Shown one piece after another: positions 44,501-52,824 of a stretch of DNA of 64,000 nt. The translations under genes were made by a program, and so were the position numbers. Each line of letters opens with the position of its first letter. Position 1 is the first letter of the stretch. Below the pieces are notes generated by a model that saw only the letters and a program-made list of their open reading frames with translations, did no database searches and was not told the DNA's origin. Source of the DNA: Thalassomonas sp. RHCl1. GTDB taxonomy: Bacteria; Pseudomonadota; Gammaproteobacteria; Enterobacterales; Alteromonadaceae. The DNA lies in the NCBI RefSeq assembly GCF_947387555.1, contig NZ_CANDNZ010000012.1:62001-126000 (forward strand). The letters run 5' to 3'.

Positions 44501-45338
44501 AAACCAGGCGGGAGAAGTCACCAAAAACTACTTTGACCATGTAGATAATGCTCAAGATTATGCCAAAGCCGGTATCAGCCTGGCGTTGGAGAACAATAAC
44601 GACGGCGAGGATTTATCATCACGTTTATCCGGTTTTTCCAGTAACTGGGTTGAAGGGGTTTATACCCTGGAAGACGTCAAAGGCAATTTTAGCCGTGCTG
44701 CTGTCGATCCCGATGGCCCGTTTGAAGTTCTGCTATTTGGCATCAGTGTGGATGACGGCGAGACGCCAACGCCGGTCTCTTTGCTTACCGGCCTGGATAT
44801 GCGCGTCGATACCAATGATACTTGTACCACTGACACAAACCCGGCCACCGATTGCAACGCCAAACAACTCAGCGGCAGCGCAAACATACGCTTTGGCCGC
44901 TGGTTTGTTGAAAATAACTTTGGTCCGGAAACCTCAGATCTGCCGATGGTGATGTCGGTGCAATACTGGAATGGCACAGGTTTTATCACCAATGAAGATG
45001 ACAGCTGCACAGCTTATAACGGAGAAACCCTTAATAACTATGCCTTTGATACTACAGGCTTGAACCCGGCTCTGGCCACAAGTCCGGGCATATCCTCAGG
45101 CAGCGGAACTTTCATTAACGGCAGCAACAGCATCACCCCCTTGATGCTCACCGCCCCCGGCGCAGAGAATGTCGGTAATACCTATTATATCTACGGCGGC
45201 GGCAATGATGTTACCCCGGATTGGTTGAAATATGACTGGGACAGCGACACCAATCATGATAACAATCCCCAAGGCCTGGCCAGCTTTGGCCAGTACCGCG
45301 GAAACGACCGTATTCTTTACTGGCGTGAGATTAATTAA
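41568..45338 (+). CDS. DUF6701 (MshQ-like) surface protein 2, with internal duplication
   Basis: 1256 residues, a longer paralogue of the gene before it. A signal peptide (about residues 1-20, ending TQA-TD) leads into a polymer-forming-like beta-helix (about 85-200). Then an Ig-like module (from about 207, HYQITHDGSGSVC), a second beta-helix region (about 390-560, TYWFDFLEIFNSSQVIVNG and NVNGVARNLVFIGY), a second Ig-like module (from about 567, HYQIIHNNQGLTC), and the DUF6701 end with ASFGQYRGNDRILYWRE. So helix plus Ig have been duplicated relative to paralogue 1. Strong RBS AAGGAAGGAAAGA. It converges on the beta-lactamase gene 33 bp downstream. Confidence 0.87.
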   Translation: MSFRLLLFFILCLFPVFITQATDCTDVFPGPQSFAVKGSLSTETGVTCNGSSCSAASFTEVTLKSISNGGDFNGSTISDGVTDYNGWGLGDNSTVTYNGTANGTAVLYFKDNDVVLKKGVKINQGGDPANVLLVFKGKLKIEENARINAFIYVKGNELTIEKDSEIDGGIAAKKDVILKENSSFTYTPSDLNSLDSQGFCDQAAVTIDHYQITHDGSGSVCEAETVTIKACLDGGCSSLSTDAVTLDFQANSITKTTTTFTGSTSFTFDHTTAEVLTLSVANPSITPTNALECDSGGGNSCDISFSSTGCSNVCAAYFPNTVQGHDVGSLLKFKNNGQVLGDADNLFAFPSLTDETDASHDTCGSTDCTISSTTAPALTLPAFETTSTTTDIALSAGTSTIGPGGDYDMTEIDQLSLTSNANVTFLSSPTDYKITTGLFHNNSVITLNAGTYWFDFLEIFNSSQVIVNGPVIIYVNQHFDIENNSLVNVNGVARNLVFIGYEQIHLKGDAQVKAVLYGAGQDVHIQNNAVHTGAISANGTLEIKNSASVNHEGIAGLTLDGLCETVADIHHYQIIHNNQGLTCADEEVTINACEVADCSVLSTQNVTMDVYVGTKKIADTLTFQGTSTFDFTYAIAETVSFSLDNVSPTATDDIECSYANCEITFTDAEFSFSEITNQVAGVEFTDIILTATKSKRAGAGFFCISDDTFVSKTVTIDLAQENIAPTGTSGLLFTLDEDATSLAKYPGFTAVDLVFDADAQAIIPKPNYKDAGQIRLQASYSNGGTDITGASNSFWVRPDALKLNAQADGSNLDATTVDASPVHQAGADFDFDVTAVNADGNTTQNYTPGQIQLMLQRTGPTSGSNEGNFTYAASNSLPSSLTPAFVDVTLSSFSAGNSSFSSAKYSDVGLLNLDIQDNAYGDGSLTVPGAALDIGRFVPDHFTLFSSQVSGWCGAGDPDNFVYMDQSELEISYQLQALNQAGEVTKNYFDHVDNAQDYAKAGISLALENNNDGEDLSSRLSGFSSNWVEGVYTLEDVKGNFSRAAVDPDGPFEVLLFGISVDDGETPTPVSLLTGLDMRVDTNDTCTTDTNPATDCNAKQLSGSANIRFGRWFVENNFGPETSDLPMVMSVQYWNGTGFITNEDDSCTAYNGETLNNYAFDTTGLNPALATSPGISSGSGTFINGSNSITPLMLTAPGAENVGNTYYIYGGGNDVTPDWLKYDWDSDTNHDNNPQGLASFGQYRGNDRILYWREIN

Positions 45339-45371
45339 CCGGTCCTTGGTACTTGCCGTTATCACCAGAGA

Positions 45372-46208
45372 CTAAATAATATCCAAAGCCTTTAAATGTG
45401 CCCTCGCCAATGCCGGCCGCTTTTGCTGGACCTCGGCAAAGGTTTTGCCTTCAACATGAAAGGCAAAATAAAAAGTGCCGTTATTGTTTTCAACAAAACC
45501 GACATACCAGGCAATATATTGCTGTTTGCCTATCGAGCCGGTGCCGGTCTTAGCAAAAAGCTGATAACGTGGCCCTTCTTCAACGAACATCAGATCTTTT
45601 AATTTACCGATACTTGCCTGGGATAAGGCAAAGTCATTATTTTTAAGGGCCCGTAAAAAATGCACCTGCTCGATGGCGGATATTTTCAAACTGCCGTTTA
45701 GCCAGAAGTTATCTAAGCCCGAGCTGATATCCAGGTTGCCGTATTGAAACTTTTGCATATAAGCCGCCATTTTTGCCGCGCCGATTTCCCCCGCCAGTTG
45801 ACGGTAAACAGGTACCACGGAATGTTTAAAGGCGCTTTTTAGGTTATGTGCTTGCTGCCAGCTTTTTGGCCACCAGACCTGAAGGGGATATTTTGCCTTA
45901 TCATAACGCAGTGGCTGGTAAATACTCGTCACCGTACCGGTTTCCAGCGCTATCATCGAATTGGCAATTTTAAAGGTGGAATAAGGCGACCGGGCTTGTG
46001 CCGCCCTGCCCGGATTAACCTTTAGCAGCGCATCATGGTCTTTTGTTTTCGAAGCTAAGTTGCTCTGGCTAAGCAACACAAAAGTGCACTGGTTTTCAGG
46101 ATCATTACAGGGAAGCTCAGCAGCAGCTTTCGCCTGGCAGCTAGTGGTTGCGGCCATTGCGCTGATGGCGGTAATAAAACATAACGGGGCCAATCGGGAC
46201 TGGGACAA
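45372..46208 (-). CDS. bla: Class D beta-lactamase (OXA-type)
   Basis: 278 residues. A serine beta-lactamase of the periplasm. The signal region is about residues 1-28. Class D motifs: the nucleophile STFK in SPYSTFKIANSM, S-x-V in KHSVVPVYRQL, YGN in KFQYGNLDIS, and KTG in LFAKTGTGS. LDNFWLNGSLKIS also follows the OXA family. The start codon appears to be TTG at 46208: AAGGAAAC lies 7 nt upstream and the downstream frame opens with a signal peptide. No mobile element flanks it, so it is probably an intrinsic chromosomal gene of this genus. Three 13-bp direct repeats lie 38-76 bp upstream. Substrate range is not readable. Confidence 0.9.
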   Translation of the reverse strand: MSQSRLAPLCFITAISAMAATTSCQAKAAAELPCNDPENQCTFVLLSQSNLASKTKDHDALLKVNPGRAAQARSPYSTFKIANSMIALETGTVTSIYQPLRYDKAKYPLQVWWPKSWQQAHNLKSAFKHSVVPVYRQLAGEIGAAKMAAYMQKFQYGNLDISSGLDNFWLNGSLKISAIEQVHFLRALKNNDFALSQASIGKLKDLMFVEEGPRYQLFAKTGTGSIGKQQYIAWYVGFVENNNGTFYFAFHVEGKTFAEVQQKRPALARAHLKALDII

Positions 46209-46245
46209 AATAGTTTCCTTTACTTTATTATTTTACTTTAATAGA

Positions 46246-46284
46246 GAGCTGTTATAGAGAACTGTTATAGCAAGCTGTGATAGC
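46246..46284. repeat. Three tandem 13-bp repeats upstream of the beta-lactamase
   Basis: GAGCTGTTATAGA, GAACTGTTATAGC and AAGCTGTGATAGC are adjoining copies with 2-3 differences each. They start 38 bp before the start codon. Iterated spacing fits an activator or repressor binding in tandem. They do not match the TTCAC tag of the Aeromonas BlrA regulon. Confidence 0.55.
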
Positions 46285-46479
46285 AAACATACAATAAAAC
46301 CGGGCTTTGCTCTCTCCTCAAAACCCGGCTTTCACTTATTGTCTTTCTTTACTTTAACAGTTTGCTTTAGGTACTTTATTTAAGAAAAATGTTGTTAACT
46401 TTATTATTAGTATATCCTCTGAGGATACACAGCCTCACCTCCTTACTATCCTGATTGTTAGCTTACTTTGTCACAGAGA

Positions 46480-47298
46480 TTAGTTCTTTGCGGTTTGCTC
46501 CAGGTTTTGATGTAACTTCACCACCACACGGCGATCATAAAAGCTGACTTCTTTTTCGGCATTGGCCACCACAGGCGCATTTTCACCGTGGGCATAAGTT
46601 TGGATGCGGCGACCGGCAACCCCTTGGGCTACCAGGGCATTTTTAACCGAATCCACCCGGGCAACGGACAAGTTATGATTCAAGGTCTCATCCCCTTGTA
46701 AATCGGTATAACCGGAAAGATCTATCGACAAGGCCGGCGAGCGTTTGAGCAAATTCGCCAACGCCGCAATTTGCTCCTGATAGTGCGGGGCGATGTCGCT
46801 GGAGCCGGTCGAAAACTGCAGGCTCATTAACAGGTTCTCCGCCTGCAGCTGCCCGGTTGCCTGATAGCTTTGCTGCAGCGCCAATAACTCTGCCTGATAG
46901 GCCTGCTCTGCCAGTTCAAGCTTACGGTTAAGGGCCATCAGACTATGTTCCTGCTCTTGCTCCTGCTCCATTAAGGCCAGTTCAAGCTGATCCACTTCCT
47001 CGGTGGCATTGATGTTTTTAGCGATAAAAGTACCGGCAATACCAGTCACAAAAGCCCCCGCCGGACCGCCAAATATCGCCCCTAACACCATGCCGGTGCC
47101 TAAGCCCACTTCTTCACGTACTTTAGCCGACGCCTGTAATTCCTCCTGGGTTTTCATATCGGTGGCAAAACTGTTTGCGCTCACTAAAGGTGCGCAGCTT
47201 AAAGCGCCGATAAGCAGCATATTGATCATTTTTACTTTACCGCCGGCTTTTTTGTCCAAGTTGCTGTTTGAAGCTGAAAATGTAGTGTTGTTCATCAT
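46480..47298 (-). CDS. pdsO: Sortase-associated OmpA-like protein PdsO
   Basis: 272 residues. A hydrophobic segment at about 24-45 (MINMLLIGALSCAPLVSANSFA) acts as a signal or anchor behind a polar N-terminal stretch. A glycine-rich segment follows (GLGTGMVLGAIFGGPAGAFVTG, about 65-85), then a Gln/Glu-rich coiled coil (about 95-145) and an OmpA-like peptidoglycan-binding domain (LSGYTDLQGDETLNHNLSVARVD in outline, and ending in YDRRVVVKL). This layout is that of PdsO of the proteobacterial dedicated sortase system. It is divergent from pdsR-pdsS. The start at 47298 has AGGGGATACC before it. The sortase and its target, usually adjacent, are not in the window. Confidence 0.85.
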   Translation of the reverse strand: MMNNTTFSASNSNLDKKAGGKVKMINMLLIGALSCAPLVSANSFATDMKTQEELQASAKVREEVGLGTGMVLGAIFGGPAGAFVTGIAGTFIAKNINATEEVDQLELALMEQEQEQEHSLMALNRKLELAEQAYQAELLALQQSYQATGQLQAENLLMSLQFSTGSSDIAPHYQEQIAALANLLKRSPALSIDLSGYTDLQGDETLNHNLSVARVDSVKNALVAQGVAGRRIQTYAHGENAPVVANAEKEVSFYDRRVVVKLHQNLEQTAKN

Positions 47299-47516
47299 GG
47301 TATCCCCTGTTCGTTGCAGTCATGTTAGTTGCATTAGCTCTTTGCTTGATGACTCCTATTAAACAAGGTAAAAACGGCACTACTCGGACGCAAAAAAGGC
47401 AATTTGCCGGGAAAATGTGGCAACAAAATGGCAATTTCAATAAAACAGCGCAGTAACGAATATTTTTCGTTATAGTGGCCCCATAAGATGCCCAGCAGTG
47501 AAAGAAAGAGAACACC

Positions 47517-48248
47517 ATGAGCAAACGTATAGCCATAGTAGAAGATGAAGCGGCGATCCGGGAAAACTATGCCGATGTCCTGCGCACCCAGGGCTACCAG
47601 GTACAAACCTATGAAAACCGCGAAAGTGCCACCGCGGCCTTTAACTTGCGCCTGCCCCACTTAGTTATTTTAGATATCGGCCTGGAGCAGGAGTATGACG
47701 GCGGCTTTACCCTGTGCCAGTGGCTGAGAACCTTATCGAAAACCTTGCCGATTATTTTCCTGACCGCCCGGGATAACGACTTTGATACCGTCTCCGGCTT
47801 GCGCATGGGCGCGGACGACTATTTAACCAAAGACATCAGTTTGCCCCATTTAAGCGCCCGCATTGCCGCCCTGTTCCGCCGCCAGGACGCGTTAGATCAA
47901 CCGACCCAGCAAGAGCATATGCTAGTCTCAGGTCCGCTGAGCATCGACAGCCAGCGCATGACGATCGCCTGGCAGCAACAAACCGTCGACCTGACCGTGA
48001 CCGAATTCTGGATGGTCTTTGCCCTGGCCAAACACCCGGGGCATGTCAAAAACCGCCAGCAGCTGATGCAGGACTCGAAAATTTACGTCGACGACAGCAC
48101 CATTACCTCCCATATCAAGCGCATCCGTAAAAAATTTATGCGTATCGACAGCGAGTTTGACTGTATCGAAACCGTCTACGGCATGGGTTATCGCTGGAAT
48201 GAGCCCCAGAATACGGGTAAAGGGCCAACAGGTACGGAAGAGAGTTAA
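47517..48248 (+). CDS. pdsR: Response regulator of the dedicated sortase system
   Basis: 243 residues. An OmpR-type response regulator. The receiver (1-120) keeps the acidic pair (IVEDEAA), phosphoacceptor Asp in VILDIGLEQEYDGG, Thr in IIFLTARDND and Lys in DYLTKDISLPH. The winged-helix DNA-binding domain (about 140-230) has VDLTVTEFWMVFALAKHPGHVKNRQQL and ends with VYGMGYRW. ATG 47517 has GAAAGAGAACACC upstream. It overlaps the kinase gene by 1 bp (TAATG), so the two are translationally coupled. It is divergent from pdsO over 218 bp, which it probably controls. Confidence 0.9.
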   Translation: MSKRIAIVEDEAAIRENYADVLRTQGYQVQTYENRESATAAFNLRLPHLVILDIGLEQEYDGGFTLCQWLRTLSKTLPIIFLTARDNDFDTVSGLRMGADDYLTKDISLPHLSARIAALFRRQDALDQPTQQEHMLVSGPLSIDSQRMTIAWQQQTVDLTVTEFWMVFALAKHPGHVKNRQQLMQDSKIYVDDSTITSHIKRIRKKFMRIDSEFDCIETVYGMGYRWNEPQNTGKGPTGTEES

Positions 48249-50428
48249 TGGCTTTATCATTGCCGATCCGTTTTGGCCTGCGCAGTAAACTGTTTTTATT
48301 ATCGACTTTTTTGTTTTCCATCCCCTGGTTCGGTTATCAATATGTCTGGGAAATGGAGAAATATTTACGCTACGGCCAGGAGCAAACCCTGGTGGGTACG
48401 GCGCGCGCCCTGGCCACCACCTTGCACGACCGGCCTAACTTATTTAACAACCACGCCAGCTTTTTACCCAGCGTGGAACAAGGCCGGGACTTATACGGCT
48501 ATCAGTTGAAAAACCCCATCCGCCTCGACGGCCAATACCGCGACTGGCCCAATTTCACCAGCCGCGGCCATGAATACGGTCAGGATCACCTGCTTTATCA
48601 GCAAGAGAGCGATTCCTCTGGCACAGGGCTGAGCATGGCATTTAAAACCACCCTGGGCAAATACGACAAATACCTGTACCTGTTCTTTAATGTCACCGAT
48701 GATAAAGTGGTGTATCGCGACAAAAATATGATCAATATCAACCGCAATGATCACCTGGAACTGGCGTTTGTTGACCAGGCGGGAAAATTCAGCCGCTACC
48801 TGGTTAGTAATAAAAAACCCGGCTGGCTCGATACCTATCGCATTACCGATCTGGACAATAATATTCCCGTAGTCACCCCGCAAATTCAGGGGCAATGGCT
48901 GACAACGGATCAGGGTTACAACATAGAATTGCGCGTGCCCCTGTCTATGGTCGGCGATAAGATCGCCTTTGCGATACACGATGTCGACCAGATACAGGGA
49001 AAAGTCACCCATACCGTAGGCTCTGCCGATCCCCGCTTTGCCAAAACCTTAGGTACTGTGTTAGTGCCGTCTCCGGAAATCGAACGCATAGTGCGCAGCA
49101 TGCGTTATACCAACTCCAGCATCTGGGTGGTGGATCAGCATCACAGGGTGCTGGCCACCGCAGGCGATATCCGCCAGGCCGCCGGGGTCTGGCATAAAAA
49201 AAGCGCCGCTGGCGAAAACACCAGCTGGTGGCGGGGCCTGGAGCAAAAATGGCTCATTCCCCTGTATTACATGGTACTGACCCGGCCACCGAGCGATTTT
49301 ATCGACCAGCTTTATGATGCCAGTAACCTCACCGGCAAACATATCGTCGGCGCCCTCAAAGGGGCAGCCACTTCGCAATGGCGCCTGACCCAGGATCAGC
49401 AGGCGGTGATCTTATCCGCCGCCTACCCTATCTTTATCAACAACCAGGTACAGGGAGCAGTGATCGTCGAAGAAACCACCAACGGCATACGTACCTTAAG
49501 AAACCGGGCGCTGGAGAAATTATTCAGCTCGATTTTAGCCATCATGCTGCTCGGTGCTGTGGCGTTTTTCCTGTTTGCCTCGCGTATTTCCAGCCGTATC
49601 CGCACCTTAAGGAACCAGGCGGAGCAGGCTATCGACGAGCATGGCCGCATCAAACAGGCGCTGCCGCCGTCAAACACCAATGATGAAATCGGCGACTTGT
49701 CGCGCAGTTTTACCACGGCAGTCAACCGATTGAGCCAGTATAACCATTACCTGGAAAACATGTCGTCACGCCTGTCCCATGAACTGAGAACGCCGATTGC
49801 CGTGGTCAGGACCTCGCTGGAAAACCTGTCGATGCAAGCCATGCCGGAAAATGCCTCGGCCTATATCGACCGGGCGCAATCGGGGATCAACCGTCTCAAC
49901 CTGATCTTAACCAATATGAGTGAGGCCACCCGCATCGAGCAGATGCTACATACCACAGATAAAATGGACTTTGATTTTATCCAGGTAGTCAAGGGCTGTG
50001 TCCAGGGCTATCAGCAAATCTACCCGGATATCCGCTTTAACATTAACGTCGGCGAAGCGCTTAAAACACTTCATTTTCTCGGTTCCCCCGAACATATTGC
50101 CCAACTGCTGGATAAGGTGGTGGCCAATGCCGTGGAATTTACCCAGGATAACCAGGTTGAACTTGCTATCAATGAGGAGAAATCCCAGCTGATATTAACC
50201 GTCAGTAATAACGGCGAATTGCTGCCAGAGCAGATGCAGGAGCGCTTGTTTGATTCTATGGTGTCGGTAAGGTCTTCAAAAAGGCAGGAGCAGCCGCATT
50301 TAGGGCTGGGCTTATATATCGCCCGGTTAATTTGTGAGTTCCATCAGGGAAAAATCAGCGCCAGCAATCACCATGAGCCGGACGGGGTAACCGTCACCAT
50401 CAGCTTGCCGTTAGGCACTAAAGGTTAG
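48248..50428 (+). CDS. pdsS: Sensor histidine kinase of the dedicated sortase system
   Basis: 726 residues. It opens with IRFGLRSKLFLLSTFLFSIPWFGYQYVWEMEKYLRYGQEQTLVGTARALAT in outline, a pattern specific to the Pds kinase. A large periplasmic sensor (about 45-425) contains a CBM9/DOMON-like beta domain (IRLDGQYRDWP, LYLFFNVTDDKVVYRD, HLELAFVD). A second membrane segment (about 430, LEKLFSSILAIMLLGAVAFFLFASRIS) leads to HAMP, the His box RLSHELRTPIAVVRTS, and an ATPase domain with NAVEFTQDNQ and LGLGLYIARLICEFHQG. Overlaps pdsR by 1 bp. The sugar-binding-like sensor suggests detection of a cell-wall or glycan ligand (inference). Confidence 0.9.
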   Translation: MALSLPIRFGLRSKLFLLSTFLFSIPWFGYQYVWEMEKYLRYGQEQTLVGTARALATTLHDRPNLFNNHASFLPSVEQGRDLYGYQLKNPIRLDGQYRDWPNFTSRGHEYGQDHLLYQQESDSSGTGLSMAFKTTLGKYDKYLYLFFNVTDDKVVYRDKNMININRNDHLELAFVDQAGKFSRYLVSNKKPGWLDTYRITDLDNNIPVVTPQIQGQWLTTDQGYNIELRVPLSMVGDKIAFAIHDVDQIQGKVTHTVGSADPRFAKTLGTVLVPSPEIERIVRSMRYTNSSIWVVDQHHRVLATAGDIRQAAGVWHKKSAAGENTSWWRGLEQKWLIPLYYMVLTRPPSDFIDQLYDASNLTGKHIVGALKGAATSQWRLTQDQQAVILSAAYPIFINNQVQGAVIVEETTNGIRTLRNRALEKLFSSILAIMLLGAVAFFLFASRISSRIRTLRNQAEQAIDEHGRIKQALPPSNTNDEIGDLSRSFTTAVNRLSQYNHYLENMSSRLSHELRTPIAVVRTSLENLSMQAMPENASAYIDRAQSGINRLNLILTNMSEATRIEQMLHTTDKMDFDFIQVVKGCVQGYQQIYPDIRFNINVGEALKTLHFLGSPEHIAQLLDKVVANAVEFTQDNQVELAINEEKSQLILTVSNNGELLPEQMQERLFDSMVSVRSSKRQEQPHLGLGLYIARLICEFHQGKISASNHHEPDGVTVTISLPLGTKG

Positions 50429-50487
50429 CAATACCGTCAGTGCTGCTTTGCCGCTAAACCATAAAATGATGCGCTTGAAAAACAGAA

Positions 50488-50520
50488 AGCCAGCCAGCTA
50501 ATAACATTAGCTGGCTGGCT
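50488..50520. terminator. Strong hairpin terminator between pdsS and the molybdoenzyme gene
   Basis: AGCCAGCCAGCTAAT and ATTAGCTGGCTGGCT form a perfect 15-bp stem with a 3-nt loop. It lies 60 bp after pdsS (plus) and 36 bp after the stop of the minus-strand gene, so it can end both transcripts. TTTG follows on the plus strand. Confidence 0.8.
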
Positions 50521-50555
50521 TTTGCTGCCGAACGCTTCGTTATCAAAGCATAAGG

Positions 50556-52823
50556 TTACACCGACAAAGGTTTCATCGGCAAGTCGCGGTAGCGTTTGCC
50601 TGAGGCGGCAAAGATAGCATTACTCAATGCCGGCGCAAACGGCGCCACCCCGGGTTCCCCTAAGCCCGTGGGCTTGTGATCCGATTCCACCATATGCACG
50701 GCAACCTCCGGCATATCCGAAATACGCATCACAGGATAATCGTGGAAGTTGGAATTGACTACGGCGCCGTCTTTAAAGCTGATTTCCGTACTGAGCGCCA
50801 GCGACATGCCCATGACCACGGCTCCTTCCATTTGCGCGGTAGCACCGTCGACATTAAGGATCTGACCGCAATCCAGGGCGCAATCCACCTTAAGTACCCG
50901 GATATTTTCCCCCTTGACTTCAACACGTACCGCCATGGCGACATAAGAGTTAAAGCTGTAATGCACCGCCAGGCCGATGCCCTGCCCCTTGGGCAGTTTA
51001 TCGCGCTGATCCCAACCGGCTTTTTTCGCTGCCAGCGCCAGTGCCCCTTTAGAGCGGGCCGCCCGCTCTTTTTGCCTGTCGTTGATATTGCTGCTGTCGT
51101 CATAAAGCTGGTTCAGGAAATCAAAGGTATTTTTACCCGCCTTATCCGCCAGTTCGTCGGCAAAGGTGCCAAAGGCAAAACCGTAGAAAATAGCATAAAC
51201 CGCACGATACCAGCCGATACGGGTATGGGCCTTGGCTTCGCCGCTTTCGGCGCGGAAATTTTCGATGGCAAAAGGATGCATGGCGACATCTTCCAAACTG
51301 CCCTTGGACGCCCGATCCAGCGACGGATTAAATAACGAGCCGATAGAAGGGAAAGCAGCGCGGTGCAGCCAGCCGGTGACCTTACCGTTTTCATCCAGGG
51401 AAGCCTCGATATGCTGGGCACTGGTGGAATGATAGTAACCGGTGCGCATATCTTCTTCACGCGACCAGATCAGCTGAATGGGCATCTTCATTTTTTGGGA
51501 GATCACCGCCGCTTCATGCACATAATCACATTTAAACTTACGGCCGAATGCGCCGCCCGACATAGTGACATGGACAAGAATGTCTTTCGGTTCGCGTTTT
51601 AAATACTGTGCCAACACCTTCTGGATATCCGCCGGGCTTTGCGTTGCCGCCCACACTTCACAGCTGTTATCCTGTACCCAAACCACACTGGCATTGGGCT
51701 CCATCGGTGAATGGGATAAGTGGCCGCCGGTATAGGTAGCGCTGACTTTTTGTTTTGCCTTGGCAAAAGCCTGCTCGACACTGCCCCGTTCGTGGGTCAC
51801 TTGTGCCGGCTTTTCAACATTCGCCACCAGCTGCTGCTTATAGGCCTTAGTGTTATATACCTGGTTTTCTCCCAGGTCCCAGCTGATTTTCAGCTTTTTC
51901 AGTGCCTGCTGGGCGGTCCAGCTATTATCCGCCACCACGGCAACCCCGCCGATAGAGCCGTAAGGCACGTCAAAGCGGGGAATCTCCACTACGCCCAGTA
52001 CCCCTTTAACTTTAAGGGCTTCGCTTTGATCCAGGCTTTTCAGTTTACCACCAAGCACGGGACAATGGGTAATGGCGGCATATTTCAATCCGGGAAGTTT
52101 AGTATCAACGCCATACATGCGCTTACCGATCACAACCTCGTCCTGATCATGTCTTGGCAGGGCATGCCCGATATAGCGAAATTCCTCTTTGCTTTTTAAT
52201 ACCGGACTTGAAGGTACCGGCATATTGGCGGCCAAGCTGGCCAGCTCGCCATAGCCAAGTTTTTGCTTATTGAGTTTGTTATAAACAAAGTGAGCCTGTG
52301 CATAACAATTATCGGTACTGGTTTTCCATACCTTGGCTGCCGCGCCAATCAGCATGGCTTTGGCCGCAGCACCGGCTTCACGCATCGGCTGGTACATACG
52401 GACAATACTGGCGGAGCCGCCGGTCGCCTGCGGGCCGTATTTATCTTCATCGCCGTCCGCCTGCTCGACACGCACCCGCGACCAGTCGGCTTCCATTTCA
52501 TCGGCTACCGCCGAAGGCAATGCCGTGCTGATCCCCTGCCCCATTTCACAGCGGCCGCAGTAGATCAGGGTATCGCCATTTTCACTTAAATGAATAAAGG
52601 CATTAGGGTTAAAGGTGCTCTCGCTTGCCAATCCGGCCATTTTTTCAGTTTTGCTTCCGGCATAGCCGGGTAAACTGACCCCTAATACTAAACCGCCGCC
52701 GGCAACCCCGGCCATTTTCATAAAGCTGCGCCGTCCGGCATTACTGGGTTGTTCGCTGTTTGGTCTATTGCTGCTTAACTGCCCGCTTTTCGCGTTATTA
52801 TCAAGATCCGTGACTTTGCTCAT
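50556..52823 (-). CDS. Isoquinoline 1-oxidoreductase beta-like molybdopterin subunit
   Basis: 755 residues. The large, Tat-exported subunit of an IsoB-type molybdenum hydroxylase or aldehyde oxidase. The twin-arginine signal is GRRSFMKMAGVAGGG (from about residue 30). Molybdopterin motifs include VTMSGGAFGRKF and the C-terminal catalytic Glu in PTGLGEPGVAPFAPALSN. The start at 52823 (MSKVTDLDN) is preferred to the Met at 52973 because it lies directly after the stop of the upstream partner gene (52825) and gives the Tat signal a normal position. It is co-transcribed with the 2Fe-2S subunit. No cytochrome subunit is adjacent, so the electron acceptor is unknown. Confidence 0.9.
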   Translation of the reverse strand: MSKVTDLDNNAKSGQLSSNRPNSEQPSNAGRRSFMKMAGVAGGGLVLGVSLPGYAGSKTEKMAGLASESTFNPNAFIHLSENGDTLIYCGRCEMGQGISTALPSAVADEMEADWSRVRVEQADGDEDKYGPQATGGSASIVRMYQPMREAGAAAKAMLIGAAAKVWKTSTDNCYAQAHFVYNKLNKQKLGYGELASLAANMPVPSSPVLKSKEEFRYIGHALPRHDQDEVVIGKRMYGVDTKLPGLKYAAITHCPVLGGKLKSLDQSEALKVKGVLGVVEIPRFDVPYGSIGGVAVVADNSWTAQQALKKLKISWDLGENQVYNTKAYKQQLVANVEKPAQVTHERGSVEQAFAKAKQKVSATYTGGHLSHSPMEPNASVVWVQDNSCEVWAATQSPADIQKVLAQYLKREPKDILVHVTMSGGAFGRKFKCDYVHEAAVISQKMKMPIQLIWSREEDMRTGYYHSTSAQHIEASLDENGKVTGWLHRAAFPSIGSLFNPSLDRASKGSLEDVAMHPFAIENFRAESGEAKAHTRIGWYRAVYAIFYGFAFGTFADELADKAGKNTFDFLNQLYDDSSNINDRQKERAARSKGALALAAKKAGWDQRDKLPKGQGIGLAVHYSFNSYVAMAVRVEVKGENIRVLKVDCALDCGQILNVDGATAQMEGAVVMGMSLALSTEISFKDGAVVNSNFHDYPVMRISDMPEVAVHMVESDHKPTGLGEPGVAPFAPALSNAIFAASGKRYRDLPMKPLSV

Positions 52824-52824
52824 A

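Noticed and set aside
45372-46208. Horizontally acquired resistance gene
   Set aside because: No insertion sequence, integron or resistance neighbours, and no obvious composition shift, so an intrinsic chromosomal gene is more likely.
50676-51335. 219-codon plus-strand frame opposite the molybdenum subunit
   Set aside because: Shadow frame of the GC-rich molybdoenzyme gene; His-rich translation with no domain or ribosome-binding site.
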